A stretch of 64,000 nucleotides of DNA, from positions 62,001-126,000 of the forward strand of contig NZ_NFIZ01000005.1 in NCBI RefSeq assembly GCF_002159625.1, given 5' to 3'. The translations under genes and the position numbers were made by a program. Of the stretch, positions 8,753 to 16,858 are shown piece by piece. The number at the start of each line of letters is the position of its first letter. Position 1 is the first letter of the stretch. The DNA comes from Olsenella sp. An285 (GTDB lineage: Bacteria; Actinomycetota; Coriobacteriia; Coriobacteriales; Atopobiaceae). The notes beneath the pieces are model-generated. The model worked only from the letters and a program-made list of their open reading frames with translations. It searched no databases and had not been told where the DNA came from.

Positions 8753-10510
8753 CTACCTCACCTCCGCGGGTTGACAAAGGGACTGTCCCTTTGTCAAGTT
8801 GGCGACGAGCTCGTCGGTGGTGAGAGGGTCGCCGAGCGCGGGCCAGCCGCGGCGTTCCAGATCGCGCGCCACGCGCAGGGAGCGGGGGATGCCAAGGCCG
8901 CTCGCGACGAGGCGGGGCTCGCTCTCGCGGGAGAAGACGTCGCGCGGCGCATCGGCGGCGACGAGCCGCGACTGGTCGAGCGCGATCACACGGTCGCAGC
9001 GAGCGGCGTCCTCCATCGAGTGGGTGACCTGCACGAGCGTGATTCCGAGCTCGCGCAGGCGCGCGAGCACGCGTCGCAGCATGGCGCGGCCGCGCGGGTC
9101 GAGGCCCGCGGTGGGCTCGTCGAGCACGAGCACCGAGGGCTCCATCGCGAGGATGCCGGCGAGCGCGCAGAGGCGCCGCTGCCCGCCGGAGAGCTTGAAG
9201 GGAGGGGCGTCGCGACGCCCGGCGAGCCCCACGAGCTCGAGGGCCTGGGTCACGCGCCTGTCGACCTCCTGCTCGGGGAGGTGCAGGTTGCGGGGGCCAA
9301 ACGCCACGTCCTTCTCGACCGACTCGGCAAAGAGCTGGCGCTCGGGGTGCTGCATCACATAGCCGATGGCGCGGCGGGCGGCCTTGCGCCCGCGGCGGGA
9401 GGAGGTGTCGTTCCCGTCCACGACCACACGGCCGCGGTCAGGGACCTCGAGCCCGCAGAGCAGGCGGAGGAGCGTGGACTTGCCCGACCCGGTCTGCCCG
9501 ATGACGGCGACCGAGGACCCCTCCGCCACCTCGAAGGAGACGTCGTCGAGGGCGGGCACGCTGCGCCCGTACGAGAAAGACACGTGCTGGACCTGCAAAA
9601 TGGGGACAGTCCCCAATTCACACACACTTTTGATGCGCTGCGGGTCTTCGGATATCAAAGATCTCTGCAAATTGGGGACTGTCCCCAATTTGCAGAGATT
9701 GTCTACCACGTCCTTCTCGCTGCAGGTCCAGGGGAGGCCCAGACGCTGGGAGAGGCGCGCGGCAAAGGGCACCTCGAGGCCAAGCTCGGTGAGCTCGTGG
9801 CCATGGGAGAAGACCTCCTCCGGCGTTCCCTCCAGGGCAACGTGTCCGCGATCGAGCACGATGACGCGGTCCGCCTCGAGGGCCTCCTCCATGAAGTGCG
9901 TCACGTGGACGAGGGTGGTCCCCGCGTTGGCGAGCCGCCCCATCACGCGCAGGATCGCGGAGCGACCGCGCACGTCAAGAAGCGAGCCGGGCTCGTCGAG
10001 CACGAGCACCGCGGGCTCCATCGCAAGCGCCCCGGCAATGGTCACGCGCTGCTTCTGGCCGCCGGAGAGGCGCGACGGGTCCGCGTGCGCGTAGTCGTCC
10101 ATGGCAACGCGGTGCAGCTCGCGGGCTACGCGCGAGGCTATCTCCTCGCGCGGCAGGCCGAGGTTCTCCGGGCCAAAGGCAACGTCGTCCTCCACCACAC
10201 TCGTGACGATCTGGTCGTCCGGGTTCTGGAACACGAGGCCGAGGGAGCGCCGCGCGCGCCGGTACGCCTCGAGGTCCGGTCTGCCGCCTGCGCACACGCG
10301 CTCGCCCGCGAGCTCCACCTCGCCCTCGTCCGGGGCGAGAAGCCCGCAGATCACGGACGCGAGCGTCGACTTTCCGGAGCCGTTTGCCCCCAGCACGCAC
10401 ACGCGCTCGCCGCGCGCGATCTCGAGGGAGACGTCGTCAAGCGCGACGACGCCCCCCTCGTAGAAGAGGCTCACGTGGGAGAGGCGTATGGGGGAGGGCT
10501 CGGGGCTCAC
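8753..10510 (-). CDS. ecfA: Fused ECF transporter ATPase (two NBDs, EcfA-EcfA')
   Basis: 585 aa. NBD1 (about residues 6-235) has GANGSGKST, LSGGQKQR and VLVLDEP. NBD2 (about 300-540) has GQTGSGKST, LSGGQRR and VLVLDEPTAGLDP. ECF ATPases are usually two genes; here they are one chain. The linker (about 265-298) is encoded by two palindrome copies and contains [10 protein letters not shown] and CELGTVPILQ. The last residues, LTKGQSLCQ, are encoded by another palindrome (8771-8797). So repeat DNA has been absorbed into the protein in frame at two places without breaking it. The GTG start has GAGAAGAAC directly before it and AGGA further up. Confidence 0.92.
   Translation of the reverse strand: MSPEPSPIRLSHVSLFYEGGVVALDDVSLEIARGERVCVLGANGSGKSTLASVICGLLAPDEGEVELAGERVCAGGRPDLEAYRRARRSLGLVFQNPDDQIVTSVVEDDVAFGPENLGLPREEIASRVARELHRVAMDDYAHADPSRLSGGQKQRVTIAGALAMEPAVLVLDEPGSLLDVRGRSAILRVMGRLANAGTTLVHVTHFMEEALEADRVIVLDRGHVALEGTPEEVFSHGHELTELGLEVPFAARLSQRLGLPWTCSEKDVVDNLCKLGTVPNLQRSLISEDPQRIKSVCELGTVPILQVQHVSFSYGRSVPALDDVSFEVAEGSSVAVIGQTGSGKSTLLRLLCGLEVPDRGRVVVDGNDTSSRRGRKAARRAIGYVMQHPERQLFAESVEKDVAFGPRNLHLPEQEVDRRVTQALELVGLAGRRDAPPFKLSGGQRRLCALAGILAMEPSVLVLDEPTAGLDPRGRAMLRRVLARLRELGITLVQVTHSMEDAARCDRVIALDQSRLVAADAPRDVFSRESEPRLVASGLGIPRSLRVARDLERRGWPALGDPLTTDELVANLTKGQSLCQPAEVR
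8771..8797. repeat. GGGACTGTCCC palindrome inside the 3' end of ecfA
   Basis: TTGACAAAGGGAC and GTCCCTTTGTCAA are perfect 13-bp arms around one T. It encodes the C-terminal LTKGQSLCQ of EcfA on the minus strand. Confidence 0.85.
9596..9622. repeat. Imperfect GGGGACAGTCCCC palindrome inside ecfA
   Basis: AATGGGGAC-A-GTCCCCAATT with degraded outer arms. It is read in frame in the EcfA interdomain linker, about 40 nt from the perfect copy at 9661. Confidence 0.75.
9661..9699. repeat. Perfect GGGGACTGTCCCC palindrome inside ecfA
   Basis: Arms ATCTCTGCAAATTGGGGAC (9661-9679) and its exact reverse complement (9681-9699) flank a single T. The 39 bases are read in frame as part of the linker between the two ATPase domains. 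Confidence 0.9.
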
Positions 10511-10546
10511 GTTCTTCTCGGCACTTCCTGGTGTCGGCCGGCGCGG

Positions 10547-11122
10547 CTACTTGGAGACCATCTGCGAGACGGGCTTCTGGATGAGGCCCGTGACCACGCA
10601 GTTGATGACGATCTTGAGGGCGTTGAAGGGCAGCAGGATGGGCACGATCATGGCGATCACGTCGGTCGTGGAGACTGCGGTGTAGAGCGGCGTGACGATG
10701 ATGTTGCCCACGATGCACGCGGCAAGCGCCATGACGGCGCCGGCGACCATGCCGGCCACGAGCCCGCGCGTCCCGCCCATGCGCCGCGCGATGATGGCGG
10801 CGGGCACGCAGAGCGCCACGCCCGCGATGATGGCCATGAGGTGGCCCCACGGGTTGAAGCTGAAGAGGGTCTTGAGCACCCAGGGAAGAACCACCACGAT
10901 GGTGCCGGTGCTCGGCCCAAACGCGAGCGCGGCGACAAACGCGACGATGCCCGACGGGTCGTACATGAGCCACGGCGCGGGCGGGAAGATGGGAATCTCC
11001 ACGAAGGTGAGGACGAACGCGAGGGCGCAGAAGAGCGCCGTCGTCGCGATGCGCCGGGTTGACCAGGCCCCGCCTGCGGTGGTGGAGTGGGTGTCGTGAG
11101 AGACATGCGTGGAAGCAGCCAT
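10547..11122 (-). CDS. ribU: ECF transporter S component, riboflavin type (RibU-like)
   Basis: 191 aa, six hydrophobic segments, with FVEIPIFPPAPWLMYDPSG near the N terminus, like RibU proteins. The start used is the ATG with ACGGAGG 5 nt upstream; an earlier in-frame ATG at 11143 falls inside the riboswitch. An FMN riboswitch lies immediately upstream, which fixes the substrate as riboflavin or a related flavin with good confidence. It is followed by the fused ecfA and then ecfT, forming a complete transporter operon. It spans the membrane and captures the vitamin outside the cell. Confidence 0.9.
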   Translation of the reverse strand: MAASTHVSHDTHSTTAGGAWSTRRIATTALFCALAFVLTFVEIPIFPPAPWLMYDPSGIVAFVAALAFGPSTGTIVVVLPWVLKTLFSFNPWGHLMAIIAGVALCVPAAIIARRMGGTRGLVAGMVAGAVMALAACIVGNIIVTPLYTAVSTTDVIAMIVPILLPFNALKIVINCVVTGLIQKPVSQMVSK

Positions 11123-11136
11123 GACGGCCTCCGTTT

Positions 11137-11264
11137 CTTCCATCCGGACTGTAACCGTTGGTCCCGGACTCTCACCGGGTCAGCCGCCTTTTTAGCGGGT
11201 CGCGGACTTCGGGGCGCGCACGCCGCCGTTACCGCCAGTGGGGACTTTCACCCCGCCCTGAAAC
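11137..11264 (-). ncRNA. FMN riboswitch (RFN element)
   Basis: Read on the minus strand, all conserved blocks appear in order: CAGGGCGGGGTGAAAGTCCC, CACTGGCGGTAA, AAGTCCGCGACCC, GACCCGGTGAGAGTCCGGG, AACGGTTACAGTCCGGATGG. It ends about 14 nt before the ribU start, next to the ribosome site, so control may be at translation initiation; no separate terminator hairpin is visible. Confidence 0.95.
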
Positions 11265-11305
11265 TGACCTCTGTAGCGTATCACTTTCTGACGAGAAGAA
11301 CCGCG

Positions 11306-11311
11306 TATACT
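11306..11311 (+). promoter_or_regulatory. Candidate -10 of murB
   Basis: TATACT 34 nt before the murB start; the -35 is weak (TTTCTG at a short spacing). The GAGAAGAAC motif lies between them. Confidence 0.45.
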
Positions 11312-11344
11312 GATGAGCAACCCTGTACCCGTCGAAAGGTCGAC

Positions 11345-12268
11345 ATGTCCGAGAGCGATAGCGGTCGAGAGCCCCTCGAGTGGCGCCTGCGTGCCATCGT
11401 CGGAGAGGAGAACGTGCTCGAGGGCGAGCCCATGAGCGAGCACACCACCTTCGAGGTGGGGGGTCCGGCCGATCTCTACGTGATTCCCGAGGACTTTGAC
11501 GAGGTCCGCGACGTCCTGCGCGCCTGCGACGAGGCGGGCGTCGAGCGCTTTGTCCTGGGGCGCGGCTCCGACCTGCTGGTCTCGGACGAGGGCTACCGCG
11601 GCGTCATCGTTGCGGTGGCGGACGGGCTGGTGGGCGTCTCGGTGGACGGCACGGAGATGACGTGCCAGGCCGGCGTGGACCTGCGCGAGGCCTCCGAGAT
11701 GGCCTGCGAGCTGGGGCTCTCCGGCCTCGAGTTCGCGTGCGGGATCCCGGGCTCGGTGGGCGGCGCGTGCTTCATGAACGCCGGCGCCTACGGCGGGTGC
11801 GTCGCGGACGTCCTCAAGTGCGTTCGCGTGGTGATGCCGGACGGTTCCCTCGACACCATCGATGCGGCCGACCTCGACCTTGGCTACCGCCGCAGCCGCG
11901 TTGCCTCCGACGGCCTCGTGGTGCTCTCCGCCACCTTTGACCTGGACAAGGGCGACCCCGAGAAGATTCGCGCCACTATGGACGACCTCATGCGCCAGCG
12001 CGAGGACAAGCAGCCGCTTGACCTGCCGAGCGCGGGCTCCACGTTCAAGCGTCCCGAGGGCCACTTCGCCGGCAAGCTCATCATGGACGCCGGGCTGCAG
12101 GGCTACCAGGTCGGCGGCGCCGCCGTTTCCACCAAGCACGCCGGCTTCGTCGTCAACGTGGGAGGCGCCACGGCGGCGGACGTCCATGCCGTAATCGAGC
12201 ACGTGCAGGACGAGGTCGAGCGCCAGTTTGGCGTGCGCCTGGAGCCCGAGGTCCGCTTCCTGGGGTAG
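11345..12268 (+). CDS. murB: UDP-N-acetylenolpyruvoylglucosamine reductase
   Basis: 307 aa, normal for the family. The flavoenzyme reduces UDP-GlcNAc-enolpyruvate to UDP-MurNAc in the cytoplasm for peptidoglycan synthesis. Motifs: HTTFEVGGPADLYV near residue 30, FVLGRGSDLLVSDEG (FAD binding), GIPGSVGGACFMNAGAYGG, AGSTFKRP with the catalytic Ser, and the C-terminal Glu in LEPEVRFLG. The ATG is preceded by GAAAGG. It is divergent from the riboflavin transporter operon and is followed by a bidirectional terminator at 12292. Confidence 0.96.
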   Translation: MSESDSGREPLEWRLRAIVGEENVLEGEPMSEHTTFEVGGPADLYVIPEDFDEVRDVLRACDEAGVERFVLGRGSDLLVSDEGYRGVIVAVADGLVGVSVDGTEMTCQAGVDLREASEMACELGLSGLEFACGIPGSVGGACFMNAGAYGGCVADVLKCVRVVMPDGSLDTIDAADLDLGYRRSRVASDGLVVLSATFDLDKGDPEKIRATMDDLMRQREDKQPLDLPSAGSTFKRPEGHFAGKLIMDAGLQGYQVGGAAVSTKHAGFVVNVGGATAADVHAVIEHVQDEVERQFGVRLEPEVRFLG

Positions 12269-12291
12269 GGACGCGAGACCGCTCAGATCAC

Positions 12292-12334
12292 AGAGGCGCG
12301 GGGCCGAGAAGAACCTCGACCCCGCGCCTCTTTC
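12292..12334. terminator. Bidirectional terminator between murB and the UPF0210 gene
   Basis: AGAGGCGCGGGG pairs with CCCCGCGCCTCT and is followed by TTTCT on the plus strand. The loop contains CCGAGAAGAACCTCG, a copy of the window-wide GAGAAGAAC motif. It lies between convergent genes. Confidence 0.85.
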
Positions 12335-12352
12335 TGTCAGCTGCCGGATGCG

Positions 12353-13717
12353 CTAGTTCTTCAGCGAGTTGAGCGGCGCCGGGAAGCGGCCGCCACGGTG
12401 CGCGAAGACGGACCCTGCGAACTTGTTGACGGGCATGACCGGCGCGGAGCCGAAGAGGCCGCCGAACTCGAGCATGTCGCCCTCCGCCTTGCCGATGGCC
12501 GGGATGAGGCGCACCGCCGTGGTCTTGGTGTTGATGACGCCGATGGCCATCTCGTCCGCGATGATGCCGGCGATGGTCTCGACCGAGGTGTCCCCGGGAA
12601 CGGCGATCATGTCCAGGCCCACGGAGCAGACGCAGGTCATGGCCTCGAGCTTCTCGAGGGAGAGCGCGCCGTCCACGGCCGCGCGGATCATCCCGGCGTC
12701 CTCGGAGACGGGGATGAAGGCGCCGGAGAGGCCGCCCACGCTGGAGGACGCCATGACGCCGCCCTTCTTGACGGCGTCGTTGAGCAGCGCGAGCGCGCAG
12801 GTGGTGCCGGGGCCGCCGCACTCGCCCACGCCTATGGTCTCGAGAATCTGGGCCACGGAGTCGCCGGCGGCAGGCGTCGGCGCGAGGGACAGGTCAACGA
12901 TGCCCTTCTCCACACCCAGGCGACGGCTCGCCTCGCGGCTCATGAGCTCGCCCGCGCGCGTGATCTTGAAGGCGGTCTGCTTGATCTTCTCGGCCACGTC
13001 CATGAGGCTCGCGGTCTCGGGGAGTTCCGCCAGCGCCGCGGCCATGACGCCGGGGCCGGAGACGCCCACGTTGATGACGGCGTCGGCCTCGCCGGAGCCG
13101 TGCACCGCGCCCGCCATGAACGGCGAGTCCTCGACCATGTTGGCAAAGACCACGAACTTGGCGGCGCCGTAGCAGTCGATGTCCACCGTGCGGCGCGCGC
13201 ACTCGAGGATGGTCTCGGCGGAGAGCAGCACGGCGTCCATGTTGATGCCGGCGCGCGTGGAGGCGATGTTGAGGGAGGAGCACACGCGGTCCGTGGTGGC
13301 CAGCGCCTCGGGCACGCTCGCGATGAGACGGCGGTCGGCGTTGCCCATGCCCTTCTGGACGAGCGCGGAGAAGCCGCCCATGAAGTCGATGCCCAGGGTC
13401 TCGGCAGCGCGGTCCATGGCGTGCGCGAGCGGGGAGAGGTCCTCGTCCTTGCAGCCGGCGGCGATCTGCGCGATGGGCGTCACGGAGACGCGCTTGTTGG
13501 CAATGGGGATGCCGTACTCGGCCTGCAGGTCGTCAGCGGTCTCCACCAGGTGTTCTGCTGTGTGCGTGATGCGGTCGTAGACCTTGTCGCACATGCGGCC
13601 CATGTCCTCGTCCGCGCAGCCGGCGAGCGAGATGCCCATCGTGATGGTGCGAAGGTCGAGGTTCTGCTCGGAGACCATGGAGAGGGTCTCGGCCACTTCC
13701 TGCGGTGTGATGTCCAT
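12353..13717 (-). CDS. UPF0210 (PFL/DUF711) family protein
   Basis: 454 aa, full length for the UPF0210 family. Recognisable stretches are [38 protein letters not shown]-like [21 protein letters not shown] and [17 protein letters not shown] structure from this family suggests a barrel fold with metal binding, but no reaction is established, so no function is claimed. In many bacteria a small ACT-domain gene (UPF0237) lies just upstream; none is visible here. The ATG has GAAAGG 6 nt upstream. Confidence 0.88.
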   Translation of the reverse strand: MDITPQEVAETLSMVSEQNLDLRTITMGISLAGCADEDMGRMCDKVYDRITHTAEHLVETADDLQAEYGIPIANKRVSVTPIAQIAAGCKDEDLSPLAHAMDRAAETLGIDFMGGFSALVQKGMGNADRRLIASVPEALATTDRVCSSLNIASTRAGINMDAVLLSAETILECARRTVDIDCYGAAKFVVFANMVEDSPFMAGAVHGSGEADAVINVGVSGPGVMAAALAELPETASLMDVAEKIKQTAFKITRAGELMSREASRRLGVEKGIVDLSLAPTPAAGDSVAQILETIGVGECGGPGTTCALALLNDAVKKGGVMASSSVGGLSGAFIPVSEDAGMIRAAVDGALSLEKLEAMTCVCSVGLDMIAVPGDTSVETIAGIIADEMAIGVINTKTTAVRLIPAIGKAEGDMLEFGGLFGSAPVMPVNKFAGSVFAHRGGRFPAPLNSLKN

Positions 13718-13853
13718 GCGGGCCTTTCGTCGCGGGTTGCTGTAGCCGTTCATTATAGATAAGGGCAAGGGAGGGCGTGCGAGAAGAACGGGCGTGGTAG
13801 ACGCCGGCACGTCATGGGGCATTGGGCCGTGGGCGGGGTTCAGGCTGCCGGTT

Positions 13854-13887
13854 CCCGTTGTTCCCCTCTTCGGAGCGTAACAACGGG
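13854..13887. repeat. GTTGTTAC-type hairpin
   Basis: CCCGTTGTT mirrors AACAACGGG with a partly paired CCCCTC/GGAGCG inner stem. It belongs to the same family as the repeats at 36156, 36285, 50633 and 50692. Confidence 0.7.
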
Positions 13888-13920
13888 ACTCAAATCCAGG
13901 AATCGGGTAGGTTCGTCCCG

Positions 13921-13948
13921 GTTGTTACACCCTGCGGAGCGTATCAAC
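13921..13948. repeat. GTTGTTAC-type hairpin, imperfect
   Basis: GTTGTTACACCCTGCGGAGC is followed by GTATCAAC; outer pairing GTTG(T/A)TAC with one mismatch. It is the partner of the copy 33 bases upstream. Confidence 0.55.
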
Positions 13949-14024
13949 GCCCCAGCGGCAGCTCGGCATCGTCGGCTGCCGCCATGCCGGGCCGGCATTG
14001 ACCGTCGTGGCTCTCCGTCCTTTG

Positions 14025-14750
14025 CTACAGCTCGCGCCGCTCGTAGAGCTTGAGCGAGACCGCTGCGGAGATTGCCAGCACCACGGCTGAGAAGGCGACG
14101 CACGCAGTCACGCCGCAGGCCATGCCCGCCGGCGTCTCCAGCGCCTCGAGTGCTGCGGAGACGAGCTCCATGCCCGGGATGCCGCCGTCGAGCATGCCGC
14201 TGTTGCCAAGGATGACGACCGGGACTACAAAGAGCAGCACGATTACTGTGGGCAGAATCTGCGTGGCGCGCGTCTGGCCCAGGCGGAAGTAGAGTGGCGT
14301 CACCACGCTCGCCACCACCGATCCTATGAGCAGGGTGAAGCTCGTGACAAAGGCCATGGGCCCCAGCAGGTCGGCGTCGAGGGCGAACGCCTCGCCCACC
14401 TCGCCGCCGATGCCCAGCGCGCTGACCGCCCCGATGGAGATGAGGGCGCCCACCAGGCCCACGGCCATGCCGAGCAGGCCGAACGTCACGATGGCGGCGT
14501 AGCGGCCGAGCACGACGTCCCTCCGGGAGAGAGGCAGCGTGAGCCTGAAGAGCTCCCAGTGGTTGAGCTGGTCGTAGGCGGCCAGGCCCATCGCGCTCAT
14601 CATGAAGAACATGCAGGTCAGCGTTGCGGGCATCGCCAGCGGGGTCTGCATGCCCAGGCCGATGCACAAGGAGACGAGAAGCCCCAGCCCCACAAGCTGG
14701 CGGGCGTAGTCGCGAAAGACCGTCATTTCAATCAGGTAGGCGCGCTTCAT
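14025..14750 (-). CDS. ABC-2 type permease
   Basis: 241 aa with six hydrophobic segments and a cytoplasmic loop LFRLTLPLSRRDVVLGRY typical of ABC-2 permeases of the YtrC/YtrD or bacitracin-export kind. Its start overlaps the ATPase stop by one base (TAATG), so the two are translated together. It is the third gene of the gntR-ATPase-permease operon. Likely exports a peptide-like or envelope-active compound or confers tolerance; substrate unknown. Confidence 0.85.
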   Translation of the reverse strand: MKRAYLIEMTVFRDYARQLVGLGLLVSLCIGLGMQTPLAMPATLTCMFFMMSAMGLAAYDQLNHWELFRLTLPLSRRDVVLGRYAAIVTFGLLGMAVGLVGALISIGAVSALGIGGEVGEAFALDADLLGPMAFVTSFTLLIGSVVASVVTPLYFRLGQTRATQILPTVIVLLFVVPVVILGNSGMLDGGIPGMELVSAALEALETPAGMACGVTACVAFSAVVLAISAAVSLKLYERREL

Positions 14751-15640
14751 TATCGGACACCGCCCTTCAGGGTGAGGGTCATGTAGTCGTCGATGGTCAT
14801 GCGGTCGCAGGGAATCTCCGGGAAGCGACGGGCAAAGTCGTAGCGGTCGGGGACGAGCACGTCGATGCCGTAGTCGTGGCGCAGGTAGCGAAGCTCGTGC
14901 TCTGGCACCATGCCCGCGTCCGCGATCTTCTCGAGGTCCGCCACGCGGCAGCGAGCGATGCCCATCTCGTCCGTGATGACGTCCTTGGGCAGGTCAAAGA
15001 TGATGCTGCCGGCGTCGATGCAGACGATGCGGTCCGCGATGCGCTCGAGGTCGCTCGTGATGTGGCTGCTCATGAGGATCGCATGTCCCGGCTCGGCCAC
15101 GAAGTCGCGCAGGCGGTCCAGAACCTCGTCGCGCGCCATGGGGTCCAGGCCCGCCGTCGCCTCGTCCAGGATGAGCAGGCGCGCGTCGTGCGCAAACGCG
15201 CAGGCTAGGCTGAGCTTCATGCCCATGCCGCGGGAGAGCTCCTTCACCGTCTTCTTGGCGTCCAGGCCAAACTCCGTGGTCATGCGCTGAAAGCGATGCG
15301 CGTCCCACGTGGCGTAGGCGCGCGCGTAGATGCGGCTGACGTCCGCCACCTTGAGGTGCTCCGGGAGCGAGATCGCGTCAAAGACCACGCCGACCTGCTC
15401 CTTGGTGGCTGCGCCCGAGGTGCGGGAGAGCTCCTCGCTCGGGCAGCCGAGCACGCTGGAGGTGCCGCCGTCGGTGGGGAAGAGGCCGAGAAGCGCCTTG
15501 ATGGTGGTGGACTTTCCGGCGCCGTTCTGGCCCACAAAGCCTACGACCTCGCCTTCGTTGACCGTGAGGTCCACGCCTTGCAGCGAGAACCCGTCGTAGT
15601 GCTTGGTGAGCCCGCTGGCCTCTATGAGGGTGCTGCTCAT
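14750..15640 (-). CDS. ABC transporter ATP-binding protein (YtrB-like)
   Basis: 296 aa. Walker A is GQNGAGKST, the signature is the variant LSRGMGMKLSLA and Walker B is LLILDEATAGLDP, followed by the switch His in SSHITSDLERIAD. The long C-terminal tail after residue 220 is typical of YtrB-like subunits. It lies 36 nt downstream of the GntR regulator and overlaps the permease gene. It powers the permease at the membrane. Confidence 0.9.
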   Translation of the reverse strand: MSSTLIEASGLTKHYDGFSLQGVDLTVNEGEVVGFVGQNGAGKSTTIKALLGLFPTDGGTSSVLGCPSEELSRTSGAATKEQVGVVFDAISLPEHLKVADVSRIYARAYATWDAHRFQRMTTEFGLDAKKTVKELSRGMGMKLSLACAFAHDARLLILDEATAGLDPMARDEVLDRLRDFVAEPGHAILMSSHITSDLERIADRIVCIDAGSIIFDLPKDVITDEMGIARCRVADLEKIADAGMVPEHELRYLRHDYGIDVLVPDRYDFARRFPEIPCDRMTIDDYMTLTLKGGVR

Positions 15641-15676
15641 GCTGACGTCCTTTCTACGCGAGGTTCTTCTCGCGCA

Positions 15677-16045
15677 TCACTCCAGTGCCAGGGCGAACAT
15701 CTCGCCGAGCTCGTCGTCCGTGAGGCCCATCGCGCGGCCGGCGTCCACCGCTCGCGCCATGTGCGCCTCCACCTGGCGAAGCTGCTCCTCGCGGATGAGC
15801 TCGGCGTTGCCGCCGGCCACGTAGGTGCCCTTGCCCTGCACGGTCTCTATGAGGCCGGCGGCCTCCAGGTCCGCGTAGGCGCGCTTGGTGGTGATGGCGC
15901 TCACGCGAAGGCTGTTGGCCAGGGCGCGGATGCTGGGCAGCCGCTCGCCCTCCGCGAGCTCGCCCGAGACGATCGCCGCCTTGATCTGGTCGGTGATCTG
16001 CTCGTAGATGGGCTTGCCATTGGAGTTGGAGATGATGATGTCCAA
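15677..16045 (-). CDS. GntR-family regulator, YtrA subfamily
   Basis: 122 aa. It has a winged helix: PIYEQITDQIKAAIVSGEL, then LPSIRALANSLRVS and TTKRAYADLEAAGLIETVQGKGTYV. The short C-terminal tail without an effector domain marks the YtrA subfamily. The start is probably TTG, with GGAAGGAC about 8 nt upstream; no better start codon is in frame at the conserved position. It opens an operon with an ABC ATPase and permease, as in the ytr locus of Bacillus, and likely represses it through the operator at 16131-16170. Confidence 0.9.
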   Translation of the reverse strand: MDIIISNSNGKPIYEQITDQIKAAIVSGELAEGERLPSIRALANSLRVSAITTKRAYADLEAAGLIETVQGKGTYVAGGNAELIREEQLRQVEAHMARAVDAGRAMGLTDDELGEMFALALE

Positions 16046-16130
16046 GTCGTGTCCTTCCTGCTCGCCCGTCGGGGCGTCCCCCTGGGGCGGTGGGAGCGGC
16101 CGGACGTCTCGGCCTCTCCCTCGGCATACC

Positions 16131-16170
16131 GTGTATATCCGATAAGTACAGTATATACTCACCTATACAC
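16131..16170. promoter_or_regulatory. Candidate GntR (YtrA-type) operator
   Basis: GTGTATA (16131-16137) and TATACAC (16164-16170) form an inverted repeat across the -10 of the operon promoter, with another TATATAC between them. Its position suits autorepression. Confidence 0.65.
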
Positions 16171-16177
16171 AGTGCAA
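16150..16177 (-). promoter_or_regulatory. Promoter of the gntR-ABC operon
   Basis: On the minus strand: -35 TTGCAC (16177-16172), 16-nt spacer, -10 TATACT (16155-16150). Confidence 0.75.
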
Positions 16178-16252
16178 GGGGGAATTTGGAAAAGCGTACG
16201 CGTGTCATCTGCAAAACCGCATGCGAGTATCTTTGACGTAAAGGAGGTGCCC

Positions 16253-16858
16253 GTGATCTACGTCATCGATTCGCCTGAGCATCCGCTCCCTGTTGCGGAC
16301 GCGTCGGAGGGACTGCGGTCGCGCGTGACGAGCGTGCCGGTTGCTAACTGGGGCGATGCGCTCACGCCGTGGCCTGCCCCCGCGCTGCGCCCGGGCGAGA
16401 GGGACTTTGGCGGCCGTGCGGACGCGACGCTCGCCTCGCTCGCCGAGCTGCTGGACCGGACTCCCGGACCCCATGCCATCTGCGGCTACTCGCTCGGCGG
16501 ACTCTTTGCGCTCTATGCGTTCGTGCGCGAGCCGCGCCTCTCGGCATGCGCGTGCCTCTCGGGCTCGGTCTGGTACGAGGGCTGGGTGGAGTGGCTGCGC
16601 ACGAATGCGCCGGACTGCGTCGGACGCTACGCGTTCTTCTCGGTGGGGAAGAAGGAGAAGCGCGCCGGGCTGCCGTTTCGCCACGTGGAGGAGGACCTTG
16701 CCTCCTGTGCGGACATCCTGCGAGAGCACGGTTGCAGGGTGGATGTGGCGCTCGGCCCCGGCAACCACATGCAACACCTGGCCGAGCGCCTCGCCACGGG
16801 CCTTTCTGTGCTGGACTCTGTAAATTGGGGACAGTCCCCAATTTACAGACGCATGTAG
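16253..16858 (+). CDS. Alpha/beta hydrolase (esterase-like)
   Basis: 201 aa from a GTG preceded by AAAGGAGGTG. The nucleophile elbow is ICGYSLGGLF (GxSxG), followed by SGSVWYEGW and a late GPGNHMQHL that supplies the probable catalytic His; this matches the Fes/esterase D-like or DUF-type hydrolases. There is no signal peptide. The last residues, VNWGQSPIYR plus RM, are translated from the palindrome at 16817-16849, so the original C terminus has been replaced or extended by repeat sequence. It overlaps the convergent GNAT gene by 16 bases. Substrate unknown. Confidence 0.8.
   Translation: MIYVIDSPEHPLPVADASEGLRSRVTSVPVANWGDALTPWPAPALRPGERDFGGRADATLASLAELLDRTPGPHAICGYSLGGLFALYAFVREPRLSACACLSGSVWYEGWVEWLRTNAPDCVGRYAFFSVGKKEKRAGLPFRHVEEDLASCADILREHGCRVDVALGPGNHMQHLAERLATGLSVLDSVNWGQSPIYRRM
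16817..16849. repeat. GGGGACAGTCCCC palindrome at a convergent gene end
   Basis: TCTGTAAATTGGGGAC mirrors GTCCCCAATTTACAGA around one A. The minus-strand GNAT gene stops in it (TAA), while the plus-strand hydrolase reads through it. Confidence 0.9.

Larger units (their letters stand above)
13718..14024. other. Non-coding interval with two GTTGTTAC-type hairpins
   Basis: No gene is seen. It holds a GAGAAGAAC motif (13781), a palindrome at 13854-13887 and a related imperfect one at 13921-13948. It lies upstream of the UPF0210 gene and downstream of the ABC permease. Confidence 0.6.

Noticed and set aside
8039-11062. About 1000-codon open frame opposite the riboflavin ECF operon
   Set aside because: Compositionally biased (His, Glu, Gly, Arg) with no recognisable domain; the minus-strand genes have clear Walker and membrane motifs.
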